NCBI GenBank assembly: GCA_902651635.1
Contig: CACRSC010000089.1
Coordinates: 1 to 64,000 of the forward strand
DNA length: 64,000 nt
Origin: Mastigamoeba balamuthi
Taxonomy: Eukaryota > Evosea > Mastigamoebida > Mastigamoebidae
Direction: 5' to 3'
The notes under the pieces were generated by a model that had not been told where the DNA came from, did not search any database, and saw only the letters and a list, made by a program, of their open reading frames with translations. Shown piece after piece: positions 1 to 11,084 of the stretch (its first letter is position 1; each line of letters begins with the position of its first letter). A program made the position numbers and the translations under genes.

Positions 1-3000
1 CCCAGCGACTCGAGGAACTCCGCGACCATGCCCAGCGCCTTCGAGGCCCCGACCCTGTCGATGCCGGCCCTTCGCTGCACCTGTGCCGCAGTCAGGCACT
101 CGATCTCCCCCGTGAAGGGCTCCAGCGTCTCCGGCCTCTGCGTCTGCCACCAGGGACCAGGTGACCCCTCGCCGGGCTTCGGGAGGTCGCGCCTGGCGAC
201 GGCAACTGTCTGCACGCCTCCGAAGAGCAGCTGTGCCCAGACCGATGCCAGCCACGTCCTCTCGCTCGCATCCGACGCGTTGGCTGTGCGGGTCTTGATT
301 TCGACCACCTTCTCGAGGGGCGGTGCGCCCGCGCCAGCTCCGCTCGCCACCCTGAGTGTGCTCTCCGCGTTCCACGCCGCGCACGCAGCCAGCGCGGCGG
401 TGGCAGGCGAGTCGGCGAGCAGCTCGTCCCGGGCCTGAGCGTCTGCCTCGAAGCGAACGATCAGCCGGACCCTCCTGCCTCTCTGCTGCTCGAGGAACCC
501 CTCAAGGACTCCGCGCCAGCCACCCTCGGCGAAGCAGTTCGCGTCCGCCGTCGTCATCGAGTCCTCGCAGAGGCTGCCCACGAGCCTGCCCCAGCCGTCT
601 GCGGGCTCCTTGTTGGCGAACCTGCGGAGCAGCAGAATGCCCTCTCCTGCGCACTCGACGTCGAACCGCGCGGTGTCTGGCGTGCGCACAGGCCAAGCTC
701 CGACAGAGCGAACATCATCAACGCCAGGAGATTGTGCCTGTCCGTGACGACCGTGAGGCAGTCGCCGTGCTGCGACAGCCACTGCCGCGCAGGGGGCAGT
801 CCCGCGAGCGCGCACGAGGCGAACAGGGGCTCCAGAGACGACGCGGAGTGCAGCACGGCGTTCAGGTCCGGCGAACACAGCCTCTCGGGGCCCTTGCCCT
901 GCACCCTGTTGGCGTTGAGCAGGTTCGCCCGGGCCTGCGACACGGGAAGCAGCCTCTTGAGAGCCCCCGGCACGTGAATGAGCGACTTGATGTACTCGCC
1001 AGAGCTGGAGACTGCCCAACTGTACGACGCGACTAGCCGGGGCTTCCAGGAGGCCGTGTCCACTGATCCCCAGAACGTCGGGACGAACAGCGAGGGCCAG
1101 TAGCGCACACCCTCGAACATCCCGAAGCTGATGCCCTTGAGAGAGGACTGGTACTGCTTCGAGTCTGTCCACTGCAGCCCCCGTGACCGGAAGCTCCTGG
1201 AGGATGCCGCGTCCACTCCTCGCTCTGTATGCGGCCTGGGATCTCTCAAGTTCGCTTTCCCCTTGATCGACGCGAGCTGCCGAAGGGCTACTGCCCAGCA
1301 GAACCGCTTGAACTTGGCTGACGGCACCCTGCATTTCGTCTGGGTCCACTCATCCCAGCACAGCTTGTAGCACCTGCATTTCTTCAGGAGCAGAACAGAG
1401 TTCAGCCACGTACGCCGCTGCGAGAAGCCGTGGCTCATCCTGCGCCGCGAACCACTCCTGCCACTTGTTGTCCATCATGTCCCACTGGCGCGGCTCGTGC
1501 TTCTTGTCGTTTCTGAGTGCATAGCACTCGGCGTTGTACTTCCGCATCTGTTCGCGTGCCTTGCATAAATGCGACTGCCACCCGGAGACCAGGACATCGG
1601 GATCCGGACCCTGCAGAGGGCACAACACGGTTCTCCGAATTTCATCGACTCCTTTCTTGATCATCCTGTTGTAATACGGTGAGTACCAGCCAAGGTATGG
1701 AGCAGCACTCACCTGAACAGTTGTGAGCAGTGTGAGGTCGACACGGAGGGCGGTCCTCCTCTCCACTCTGGCGCCACTGAGCTCGGGAACTGGGGGACTA
1801 TCACGTGGATACCCTGCTTCGCGCTGTCCAAGGCCTTTTCGCATAGAAGCCCCAGTATGATGGCTTCGTCGCTGTTCGGTCCCTGGGCCTCGGCGACGCG
1901 GTAGAAGGCGTTTGTAAGCAACGGCAATGACTGCCCGCTCTTCATAACCTTGCACGAGTTCTCCCACAGCACATGGCCAAGGAACTGCTTCCCAACATCT
2001 GGCCAAATGGTGAGCGTACAACTGCGGCAGGCCTGCGTACCACCGATGGTCCCTGCGATCAAGGGCCTGACATACTGCAGAGCTTTCTGAGAGAGCATCT
2101 CTAGGCGTTTTTTGAAGTCCTCCTCCATCACCCGGCACTCGTGGATGCTGTGGCGTTGTCGCACACGATCTGGGATCAGCCTTTTGTCCCACGAAACAAA
2201 GGCAATATCGCCATCGTAGTCCCCGCCGCTCATCAGCGACGCCGGGGAGACGGGCCCCTTGACACTGAGTATGAGGACGTCTCTGTAGATTCTGCGAGGG
2301 GGCAAAGCCAGTCAGAGCATGGCGCTCACTGCATCACGGTTTACCGTAGCGCAGGCACATCGACAGCCCGGAGCATCAGGATGTCTGTTTGAAGGTGCAG
2401 GGGGTGGCGGGTGATAACGAGGTCCATGCGCAGAATGCCGACCGACGTGGGCTGAAAGAAGCACTCTCCGGGCTCCAGGGTTCCCGTTGGGTCCGGGATG
2501 ATCATCGCGTTGCGTGACATGGTAACGGGAATCCCTGTACCCACTGGTGAGTGGAAAGAAGGAGTCGGTTGCTGCTGTGTCGTACGCAAACTCTTCCCGT
2601 TGGACATCTCGTCCAGATTCACAAGCCGCTCGATTTCGCGGAGCACATAGGGCTCCCGGTGCGAGAAACCTGTGGCGACAGGGCACCGGGTCAGAGTAGA
2701 AGCGTTCAGCTGAACGAACCACAGTTGACAATGTCTGCTGCGATCTGAGCGTTTCGCAAGTTGTCGCCACGGAAAAGCGCGGCCGGGTCCTCGATCGACT
2801 TGCGGATTCGCTCAAACTCCTCCTCGAGAATCGATGCCAGATTGCCGAAAGGCAGTCCACTTGCTTGCAGCGCCATCACGATCTCATGGTTGAGTTCTGC
2901 ACGCGTGCCTGGCTTCGAGGACTTGCATACCTGTAAGGAGGGAAATCAGTGCTATCTTTTCAACTTCTCGGCTAGCGTACCTGGATGGTGTTGTGCTGCT

Positions 3001-4942
3001 CCTCTGCGCTGGCGCAGACGAACTTAACTTGCGAAGAGCGCAAAACTGCATGGTATGCCACCGAAAGTCAGGCAGTGATGTGCTAGGGGGTTCACGCACA
3101 AACTTTGCGGTCTTGGGCGTCAGGGAGGGCCACAACAACTCCCTTTGCCCCCTGCAGCCGAATCTGCAAAGCAGACGGCACACACTGGTACGCCTCCTTC
3201 TTAGCGATCTCTTGGAGCAGCAGCCCCGTGATCAGCCCACACCCGTCAGTCTTGTTCTGCTCCACACGGGTCCCTGGGAGGTATCATGTCAAATGGGCGA
3301 TATAAGCAATGGGAGCATACCCGCGGTGATGTCTCTGATCTGCTCTACCTGAGACGCATCGACCAGCACTGTTCCAGCTGCCTGCGACATCATGAGCTCC
3401 ATCCTCGGCTGCAGCTTGGCTAGAGCGAGGCCCGAGTTGATTTCCGTGTTCAGGCACCACTCGCGGACCTCTTGAACCCCGCAGCGGCCGAATCCGGGGC
3501 CCTCGACGAGGAAGAACATCTGTCGGTTCCTGTCAACAAATATTGACCGCGCGAGGTCACTTACCAGAGCGACTCTCTCTCCCTCGCTAGGGTCGCCCTT
3601 GCTGCGCATCAACAGGAATTGGTAGTTGCAGCCGGCGATGTGGACTCCAGCAGTGTGGAGCGGAGACAACGCCTCGATGTCCACTCCCCAGGGAATTGAG
3701 ACCTTGAGGAGGCGCTCGTCTCCGAACTTTCTCGCTAGACGACACCCGCAGGCCGACGCGGGGGTGTTGGCGACCAGCGACAGGCCGCGCGTGTCCTGGG
3801 AGATCTTCACGCTGTAGCTCCACGACTTGGGGCCCTCATTCCTTTGTGAGGACCGCAACTCGACCCACCGCATAAGTTCCTTGAGCTCGGCGTGGGGCCT
3901 CTCTGGCATTATTCCCTGTGGAGTGGTGAGAACGTTGGCAGGTGGGTGCCGGACCTTGCACTGCAGTGCCAGGAGTGAGAACCTGTGCCAGAAAGGAAGA
4001 GCCATGGCCAACGCGTCGTCCCTCTCCCACCTGCACACGACTGCCCCCAGTTGCGCGGCTGCGTGCTTCTCGGGGGTCGAAGGTGCACAAGGACAGCCAG
4101 TCAGACCCTCCTGCGCCGGTGTGTTTGCTGGCCTGTTCTCCTTGCAGGCACGGGACGTCTCCGCAGTTCTGACGGAACATCTGCAACTGGCCGCGGTCGT
4201 CGCCCTCCCCGAGAAGCGGTCGGCGCTGATGTAGTTGGCGAATCTCTGCGAGGAGTACTTGCGCACCTCAGGCAACTTAGCGTCCGCCCCCATTGCCTCA
4301 ACACGGGGCGCGGGGTCTCCTCGAGGAGGGGCACACCCCGTGGGCTCCCTCGGGCACGGCAACTGGAACTGCGTGGCTGCGGCTGGTGCCTTGGGCTGCG
4401 AGTGCGGCCCCAGCAGCGCCTCTTCCTGGCGGAGTCGCCGCTCGACGAGCAGTTCCGGATCTGCCTCATCGCACTCCGCAATCTCCTCTGCGCAGGCCCA
4501 GGCAAGGCTCTCGGCTACGTTCCGGGGCAGTGCCCGCAGTCTGCGTATCTGCTCCGCCGTGACGCTTGCCGTCGACGCTGCGTTTGTTTTGTTCAACAAG
4601 GGCCCCAGTTGATTGATTTGTGTGGGACATGGCGAGCGGGATGGCGAGCGCACAGAGAACGAGCCCGACGACTGCTCCGTCGAGGGCGGAGCGCAGGGGA
4701 CGCTCGAGGATGGACACCGCCTCCGACAGCCTGCGCAGGGCCAGGGCGCTGTCGAGAGACCCCGAGCGCACGAGGTCGCACAGACGGGAGACGAAGCTCG
4801 CTGTGCCGCTGCTGCTCAGGCGGGACAGGCGGCAAGCCAGAGGGACGGCGGGGATGCCGAGTACGGCGGAGAGCTGCGAGACGACGGAGCCCTCCAATGT
4901 GGGAACTCCCCTGTTGGCGCTGGCAGTGTGGTCGGCTGACAT
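1..4942 (-). CDS. RNA-directed RNA polymerase fused to RAI1/DXO domain (3' end outside window)
   Basis: Cellular RNA-silencing type RNA-dependent RNA polymerase followed, with no stop between, by a RAI1/DXO 5'-end-processing domain. Polymerase landmarks in order: start ATG at 4942; GDERLLKVSIP near 3700; TDGCGLITG near 3225; IRLQGAKGV near 3150; LRSSQVKF near 3030; VITRHPL near 2420; catalytic SGGDYDGDIAFVSWD (DxDGD) near 2195-2235; C-terminal FKRFCWAVALRQLASIKG near 1250-1310. RAI1/DXO landmarks: VASYSW and VPG near 950-1040, FEADA (ExD) near 450, VVEIKTR (E-hydrophobic-K) near 300, WAQLLFGGVQTVAV near 190-240. Introns inferred at 4565-4628, 3274-3320, 3046-3099, 2931-2980, 2670-2719, 2544-2585, 2292-2344, 1666-1712 and 1365-1410, all GT-AG and each restoring the frame. 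Near base 690 the frame shifts by one base with no plausible intron. Expected role: makes double-stranded RNA for silencing and trims or decaps 5' ends. The polymerase and RAI1/DXO identities are firm; the joint role is inference. Confidence 0.9.
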
Positions 4943-5098
4943 AACAGCAACACAAAAGATCAGTTGTGATGTAAGAGAAAAAACAGATAGCTCGTCCAGC
5001 TAAATATCGGTGGTAGTTCCGACAACGGGGCAGGCGAGGCCTGGAAGAACGGGGATGACCATAACGAGCGTTCTCCGCGGAAAGGTGAGCCCTGTTAA

Positions 5099-7437
5099 CT
5101 ACCTGCGAGCGGGTGGGCAACTGTTGCTGAACAACAGCACCTTTTCCTTCTTGTGCTTGCCCGTCTTGGGGCCGACAGCCGCCACGACGGCCTCGGTCTC
5201 GGTCTCCACAGGGTCCGAGCTCCTACTCGCCGCCGTGCGTGCCGCTGACTGCATGGCCCCGGACGCAGCCGCTGCAAACGACATCTTGAGAGGCTGCTTG
5301 TCCTTGTCCTTTGCCTTGTCGGCCTTCTGGGCCTTGGAGGGCTTGTGCGCCTTGCGCTGCTGCTGAGCAGGCGCGCCGAGCTCAGGGAACTCTGGCACCG
5401 CGGCAGCAGCAGCGGCAGCAGCCCTGGCCTCCTCCTCCTCCTGCGCCCTTATGAGCGCGTTGTACATCGCAACCTCGGCGAATGTGCGCTGCTGCTGGAG
5501 GGGCTCAGGCGACGTCGTGGGGCCAACGCAGGGCGAGGCAGCGGACGACGCTGGAGTGCCCGGGAAGTCCGCGCTCGTGGGCAGCGGCTCGGATCCGCAC
5601 ACGAAGTCGGGGAAGTCGTCGTCGGTGGGGTTGGGGGGGCGCAGCGGCATGATGGGCGTGCGCTCGGCCAGCAGCCGCGACTCCTCGCGCTCGCGCTCCT
5701 GGCGCTCGCGGCGGAGCCTTCGGCGCTCGATCTCCGGGGCGAAGCGCTCGAGCACGGCCGGCGACACGACGCCGCTCATGTCGAGCTCGACGACTCGGAA
5801 GCTGCACGAGAGCGGCAGGTGCGCGGCCATCTTGTAGCGCTTGCGCGTCGCCTCGTCCTGCACGACGTCGAGCGACTCGAGGACCTCCGCCTCGAAGCTG
5901 TGCGGCATGCGGTCGCCGTAGCCGAACTCCTCCGCGAGCATCCGCAGCCCCAGCGGGTGCAGGAACACGGGGCCGCCCTCTGCCTGCTGGTACAGCGCCA
6001 CAGGCCCGTCGTCGGCTGCCTGCTGCTGCTGGGCGTCCATGCCGAGCACTGCCCTGCGTGCCGCCGCCTGGCTCTGCGCCTGGCGCTGCCTGGGGAGCGG
6101 GGACTCGTCCCACGCGCTCGTCTGCGGGGCCGACGGCGCAGCGCCGTCAGCGTCCGCCTCGGGCTGCGCGCACGAGTCGGGGGACACCACGCCGTTGTGC
6201 TCGCTGTGCTTCATCGAGCGCTCCTGCGGGCTGTGGTGAGTGGCGCGGGCGTTGTCGTCTCGGGATGCGCACGATGAGGCTGGACAGCGAGGCGAGGATG
6301 AACGGCAGCGAGTCGTCGCCCTCGCTCTGGGCCTCCTTGGCCGCCCGCTCCAGCTCGGCCCTCTCCCTCGTCACGATGCTGCTAATGTCCGCCGCCACGC
6401 TAAAGTGCGAGAACTGCGTTGCCAGCGCGCAGCACAGAGCGCAGCACACGGGGCAGGCAGACCGACGACAGGCGCGCAGGCAGCACAGAGCGCAGCACGC
6501 AGCACGCGGGCAAGGCGGACGCACTCGTTACCAACGAGAGCAGCGTCTGCGGGGCGCGGGCAGGGCGCGGACCTTTGCCCACTGGTCGCCGCTGCGGGGC
6601 AGGCGGGCCGTGCGGGCGGCGGAGCTGTGCCACATGGAGGGGGGCAGCGGGACGATGGAGCCGTTGAGGCGCCGCAGCAGCGTCATGCGCACGCGCTCGC
6701 CGGGGTTGGCGCGGGGCACCGCCTGCACGCGCGCGCTGCGCAGGTCCGCGGGCCTGAAGGGCTCGCCGCAGATGGGGCACCCCGCCACGCGCTCGCGCTC
6801 GGCAGCCGAGGACGCGTGGCGCAGCACGCAGGGCCAGCAGAACACGTGCCCGCACTTGGCCGACTTGCCCGCCACGGGCTCGCTCAGGCATATCGGGCTG
6901 GCGGTGTGTGCGCGCAGCCATCAGTTGACTGCGCCGCAGCCCTGTGAGGGAGAGAGAGGGCGACATGCCACTCGTGCGGGTCGTTGGAGAAGATGAGGAT
7001 CTCCTCGACCTCGTCCCACTCGGCCATCCTCTCGGGGTCTGCGCCCGCGGTGGAGCGGGAGAGAGAGCATGTGCTCAGCACTGTGTGTGCACGTGCGTGC
7101 ATGTGTGCGTGTGTGCTGTGCTGCTGCTGCGCACCGTAGACGAGGCCCTGGTCCGACGCCCCCTGGCGACTGAGCACAAAGTGGAAGCTGCAGCGGGGGC
7201 ACCGCCGCGTCAGTGGCGGGCAGGAGAGGGGCCAGGGGAGCGGGGCAGCGCGGACTTGGCGTGGGTGAACTGGCCCGAGCGGAAGGGCGCTGGGGAGACG
7301 CGGTGCTGGCGGGCCCCGTAGTGGCGCGGCGGCCGCGCGAGCTGAGCGTAGTCCGAGGCGTAGTCGCGCGCAGAGGGGCGGCCGCCGGCGTCGCCGGGGC
7401 GCTGGATGCGGAGACGCTTCTCCAGTCTCGGCGAGCT
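5099..7437 (-). CDS. RNF10: RNF10-like RING-finger E3 ubiquitin ligase
   Basis: Homologue of RNF10 (yeast Mag2), a RING E3 known to ubiquitinate small-subunit ribosomal proteins of stalled ribosomes. Visible blocks in order: FTHANFHFVLSRQG; DPERMAEWDEVEEILIFSND, which resembles the family's WDxVEQVVIFS; a RING finger (PICLSEPVAGKSAKCGHVFC, then CPICGEPF); VFLHPLGLRML; HLPLSCSFRVVELDM; an Arg/Glu-rich helix; and the conserved tail KVLLFSNS near the stop. Introns read at 7188-7255, 7039-7134, 6898-6971, 6414-6572 and 6231-6285. The 7039-7134 intron carries a TG-rich microsatellite. The codon formed across the 6898-6971 intron gives Asp where the first zinc-binding Cys of the RING is expected. 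The first exon and its ATG are not resolved: an in-frame stop lies at 7438-7440, so a short upstream exon is needed. Family identity is strong. Confidence 0.87.
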
Positions 7438-7653
7438 TCAAGTGTGTTTGCGCAACACACGCAAAAAAACTGCGCCATAGATACGCACAAGATACGAACA
7501 CAACATGGCGGGGCTCCTCCCCGATTGGACAACAGGCGTTTCCGGCGTCAGAAAGGAGTGGCGCCACTTAGAGGGAGGCGGCTGAGCGATCTCAGTTGAT
7601 GCTGTAGGGGAGGACGGTACTTAGTGGTAAATCGTATTGAAGAATTTTGTAAT

Positions 7654-7735
7654 GACTTGGTGGCCGAGTGGTTAAGGCGGCGCACTGCTAATGCGTTTCC
7701 CTTGTGGAGCGGAGGTTCGAGTCCTCCCCAAGTCG
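7654..7735 (+). tRNA. trnS-GCU: tRNA-Ser(GCU)
   Basis: This 82-nt gene folds as a class II tRNA. The acceptor stem GACTTGG pairs with CCAAGTC, the D-arm starts TGGCCGAGTGG (A box), and the anticodon loop CTGCTAA gives anticodon GCU. A long variable arm typical of serine tRNA follows, then the T-arm GGAGG-TTCGAGT-CCTCC (B box) and discriminator G. CCA is not encoded. There is no intron. A run of five T follows at 7739-7743 and fits a polymerase III terminator. Confidence 0.96.
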
Positions 7736-7738
7736 AAA

Positions 7739-7743
7739 TTTTT
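7739..7743 (+). terminator. Pol III T-run terminator of tRNA-Ser
   Basis: Five consecutive T residues start four bases after the tRNA discriminator base, the usual RNA polymerase III termination signal. Confidence 0.7.
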
Positions 7744-7942
7744 GAATTATTGATCGGGAACATTTGTTGCCCACCCCTTAGCCGTCGGCATCGTTTTGAG
7801 AATAGAGGGGAATTGCCGACGAACAAGAGGAACGCGTTTTCACAACATTGATGGAGGTTAAGGGATGTTCAACCAGTTGTTGCGGGTTTCATTTCTGATT
7901 TGTTGTCCTATGGGCTCGTCTAGGGAGTCATCCACTGGTCTC

Positions 7943-9555
7943 TCATCCGTTGATAGTCGAGTAAGCCGAGTGAGCAACCTCGAGCTTCACAGCCAGGACA
8001 ACGCACACCACCACCAGCACGACGGACACGGCTATCAGCGCGCCCGTAGCGATCCTCCACGGGCCGCCGCCCTGGTCCCCGTCCCTGTCCATCGCGCCCG
8101 GGCATGGCGGCAGCGCTATCACCACGACGGGCCCGAAGTCGCGGGAGTTGTTGTTGTAGAGGGCCACGGTCCCCGCGTGGAAGTCGAACACGCTCGTCAC
8201 GATGGTCGCCAGCTGGTCTGGGGCCGCGCCGTCGCGGTAGATGGGGAACACGGGGTCCTGGGTGTCCCCCAGCATCGCGCGGACGTCGGCTGCGCTGCGC
8301 GGTGCCGCGAACTCCTGGAAGCGCCTCCCACGGTGCACGCTCGTGTTGCCCAGGTGCTGCGCGACGTTGAGCCTCGTGTACATGTTCACGTGCCACATCC
8401 ACTGCTCCTGCCCCACCCTCAGCTCGCTGATGTCTGCCCGCGCCCCGCTCGGTGAGGAGGGGCCCCGAGCCAGCCAGCCCAGCGACGCGCGGGCGCACCG
8501 TGGCCCGCGACCTCGAAGTTGGTGAGGCTGTCGGTCCACATGCAGGCCACGCTCATCGCGAAGCCGTAGGCGATGCCGCTCTCTGCAGCCCCGCGCACGC
8601 GCTCGGCGGCCTCCTCGCAGCTGGGCGCGTCCAGGGCGTCGCGGTTGATGAAGTAGCGCGAGAGCAGCCCCCGCTGGCCCACGAGGCCCCTGGGCGTCTG
8701 CGCGTTGCAGCTCAGGGCCACCCCGCCGCTGTTCCACCCGAACGTGAAGCCGTACGGGTACGCCGGGTACGCCAGCGACCATATCTGGCGGCCCCCCAGG
8801 TACTCGGCGTTGATGGCCAGCAGGTACGCCCCTGTGACGCCGTGGTGGCGGGGGGGAAAAGGTCCCACGTCACCAAAACCGTCAACCGTCGGGGTTTTTT
8901 CCGCTCCGAGGGAGAAAAATGAACCGGCGCACATCTGCGGTACTTGGGCTCCCAGTCCTCGTTGTGGGCGAGAATCGACTGTCCGCTGACGCGCGACGCC
9001 ACGTCAGCACAGCCGGCGCCGTGGTCGAGGCCCGACGCGGACTCGTCTGCGAGGGCGCCGCTGATCTCGGGGCTCAGGGCCAGCAGGTAGAGGTCCGTGA
9101 CGTTGTGGACTCCTGCTCCGTCGGCGACGCCACGTATCTCCTCGGCGACGGCGGGGAAGCGGTCGTCGTTGGCCCGCACGATGGAGGACCACAGGGCCGC
9201 GTGGCTGTCGGCCCACCGGCGCAGCGGAGGGGCGTCGCTGGCCAGCCAGAATGCCACGCCCTCCCTCGTGAGCTCCCCGACCTGGCGCCCGAGCTGCCTC
9301 GATCCAGGACGCGGCATGGGCCGGGCAGCGGAGACGGCCACGGGGTGAGTTGGGCATTATGTGTCGGGCGTTGGTGGGAGGAATAGGAGGGATGGGATGG
9401 GATGGGCGGCTGATGAGGGGGGGATGTCAATTGAGTTTCTGGGACTGCGGACGAACATCGTAGGGGCTCGTGGCGGAGATCACGTGCGTGGGGAGGACCG
9501 CAGCTGATGAGAGTGCCGCCAGGGCAACGAGAGCGGCCAGTGCGCGAGTGCCCAT
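7943..9555 (-). CDS. Membrane-anchored C45-family Ntn hydrolase
   Basis: Related to peptidase family C45 (isopenicillin-N acyltransferase, carcinine hydrolase), Ntn hydrolases that cleave themselves before a Cys that becomes the N-terminal nucleophile. The ATG at 9555 opens an N-terminal signal peptide (MGTRALAALVALAALSSAA). After an intron come VGELTREGVAFWLASD, then HGAGCADVASRVSGQSILAH with NEDW following. The GC pair marks the predicted cleavage site, and G-x-x-x-x-H-N-x-D-W is the usual family block. Further on are LLAINAEYLGG, YGFTFGWNSGGVALSCNA and LLSRYFINRDALDA. Near the C-terminus a transmembrane helix (IATGALIAVSVVLVVVCVVL) is followed by a short basic-acidic tail, so the enzyme should face the lumen or cell exterior. 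It is divergently arranged with the gene at 9803, 247 bp away. The substrate cannot be read from sequence. Confidence 0.78.
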
Positions 9556-9802
9556 GTCGGGTGGGTGGTCCTGAAAACACAACAACAGCACCGACGGAAA
9601 CACAGTCGGGAGAGGCGAATCGGCGCGCAAATATCTCTCTGGACCACCCGATACAAACCAAGGCGTGTGTGTCCCATAGCAAAGGTAGGCGCCGCCCAGG
9701 CCCTGCCGGGCTCGATCTCGATTCCCGAAGTTCGATACCGATATGGCCAAGATATGAAAACGCCCAGATATTTCGGGCACCAACCCCAGAGAGAACAAAA
9801 AA
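9556..9802. promoter_or_regulatory. Divergent intergenic promoter region
   Basis: These 247 bp separate the start codons of two divergent genes and must hold both 5' leaders. The stretch is less GC-rich than the flanking exons and ends in an A-rich tract directly before the ATG at 9803. No specific motif was recognised. Confidence 0.45.
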
Positions 9803-11084
9803 ATGCTGTTGGGACTCGCCGCTGCCGTCCCGCTCTGCAGCGACGCGCTGACGCGCCAGGACTGCTCCTCGCTGCTGGCCATGAACATGACCTGCAACTG
9901 GTGCTCGTCCGCCTGCCGCAACTCGTCGCTCTGTCCCGCCTGCCCGACGATCTCCTCGCAGGCAAAAAGAGCACTCCCGCGTCTTCCACCGCGTCTCTGA
10001 GCGCTTCCGACCGCGTCTGCGCAGGCGGGCTGCGTGGACGATGCCCTGGCGTGCTCGTGGTGCGGGTACGGGTGCGCGGCGTTCGGGGCGTGCCCGCGGT
10101 GCGAGGGCATCGGGAACGCGACGCAGTGCCAGCGGTCGGCGTACCAGTGCGAGTGGTGCAACGCCACGTGCCACGGGCCGGGCATGTGCGCGTGGGCCTG
10201 CGTGGGGGCGGCCTCGCAGGAGCAGTGCAGCAGCGCGTGGTCGGGCTGCACGTGGTGCTCGTCGCCCAAGCGCTGCCAGTCGAGCTCGCAGTGCCCGGGC
10301 AGCCAGGCCCCCGAGCTCCGAAAGGTCCGTCGTCTCCCTTCCCTCCTCCCTCATCACCACCATTGCCATCTTCTCTTGTTCGCTGCCCTTCTGGGCTCTG
10401 CTGTGTACTCGTCTGTCTTGTGTTGTTTTTATGACGTGCACATCTCTTCAATTCTGATACGCTCGCTGCCTAGCCCCCTGAGCCCCTAAGGTCTCTTTTC
10501 CTGCATGCGCCACCCCCTGCCTGCCCCTGTCGTCTCACGATGGGCTCGTCTCCGCTGCATGTGCCGTTGCTGGTGTTGCTGTGCAGTTCTTTGGGTGGCT
10601 GGTGCTGCTGATCATACTGCCGGGCACGCTGATCATGGGGCTGCTGGTCGCCATCGCCGTCGTGCTCTGGCAGCGCGCCAGGCGCAAGGCGCGCAGGGCC
10701 GAGGAGAACACCAACAGCGGCAGCGAGACGGCGGCGGCAGAGGCGGCGGCTGCGCCCAAGTGGGGCGTCTCGTTCGAGGACGACGACGGCAGCACTGACG
10801 AGCTCATCGACGCTGCGGCGGCCGTGGGCGCCGACCAGCCGCCGCGCCCGCCCGGCGTCGAGCTGCGCATGCGCGTGCCCTGCGAGGCCGTGCTGGTGGC
10901 GTTCCCCCCGGACTACCTCGTCATGGAGGACGCCAGCGCGAGCCCCGCCTCCTCGTCGTCGTCCTCTGCCGCAGCCGCCGCTGCTGCCGCTGCCGCCTCT
11001 GCGACCGCACCGCAGGCTGCAGCGCCGTCGTCGCTGGCAGGACCGCAACGACCGCGGGCACTGTCGCAGCAGAAGGTCAAGTAG
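9803..11084 (+). CDS. Type I membrane protein with PSI-like cysteine-rich repeats
   Basis: Not assigned to a named family. The start at 9803 follows an A-rich tract and opens a short hydrophobic leader (MLLGLAAAVPLCSDA). The ectodomain holds about four repeats of a pattern with C-x-W-C at its core (TCNWCSSAC, ACSWCGYGC, QCEWCNATC, GCTWCSSPK) and flanking cysteines, reminiscent of PSI (plexin-semaphorin-integrin) modules. After an intron of about 250 bp comes one strong transmembrane helix (GWLVLLIILPGTLIMGLLVA), then a basic stop-transfer stretch (QRARRKARR). The cytoplasmic tail of about 120 residues is rich in Ala, Ser, Asp and Glu, with poly-Ser and poly-Ala runs. It looks like a surface receptor or adhesin, but no ligand or signalling motif is visible. 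A first exon upstream of 9803 cannot be excluded because the leader is weak. Confidence 0.6.

Noticed and set aside
1-4942. Viral origin for the RNA polymerase
   Set aside because: The DxDGD motif and the cellular RDR/QDE-1 block order mark it as the host silencing enzyme, and it has many spliceosomal introns.
7080-7130. TG/TGTGCG microsatellite
   Set aside because: It lies in an RNF10 intron and looks like a simple repeat without further structure.
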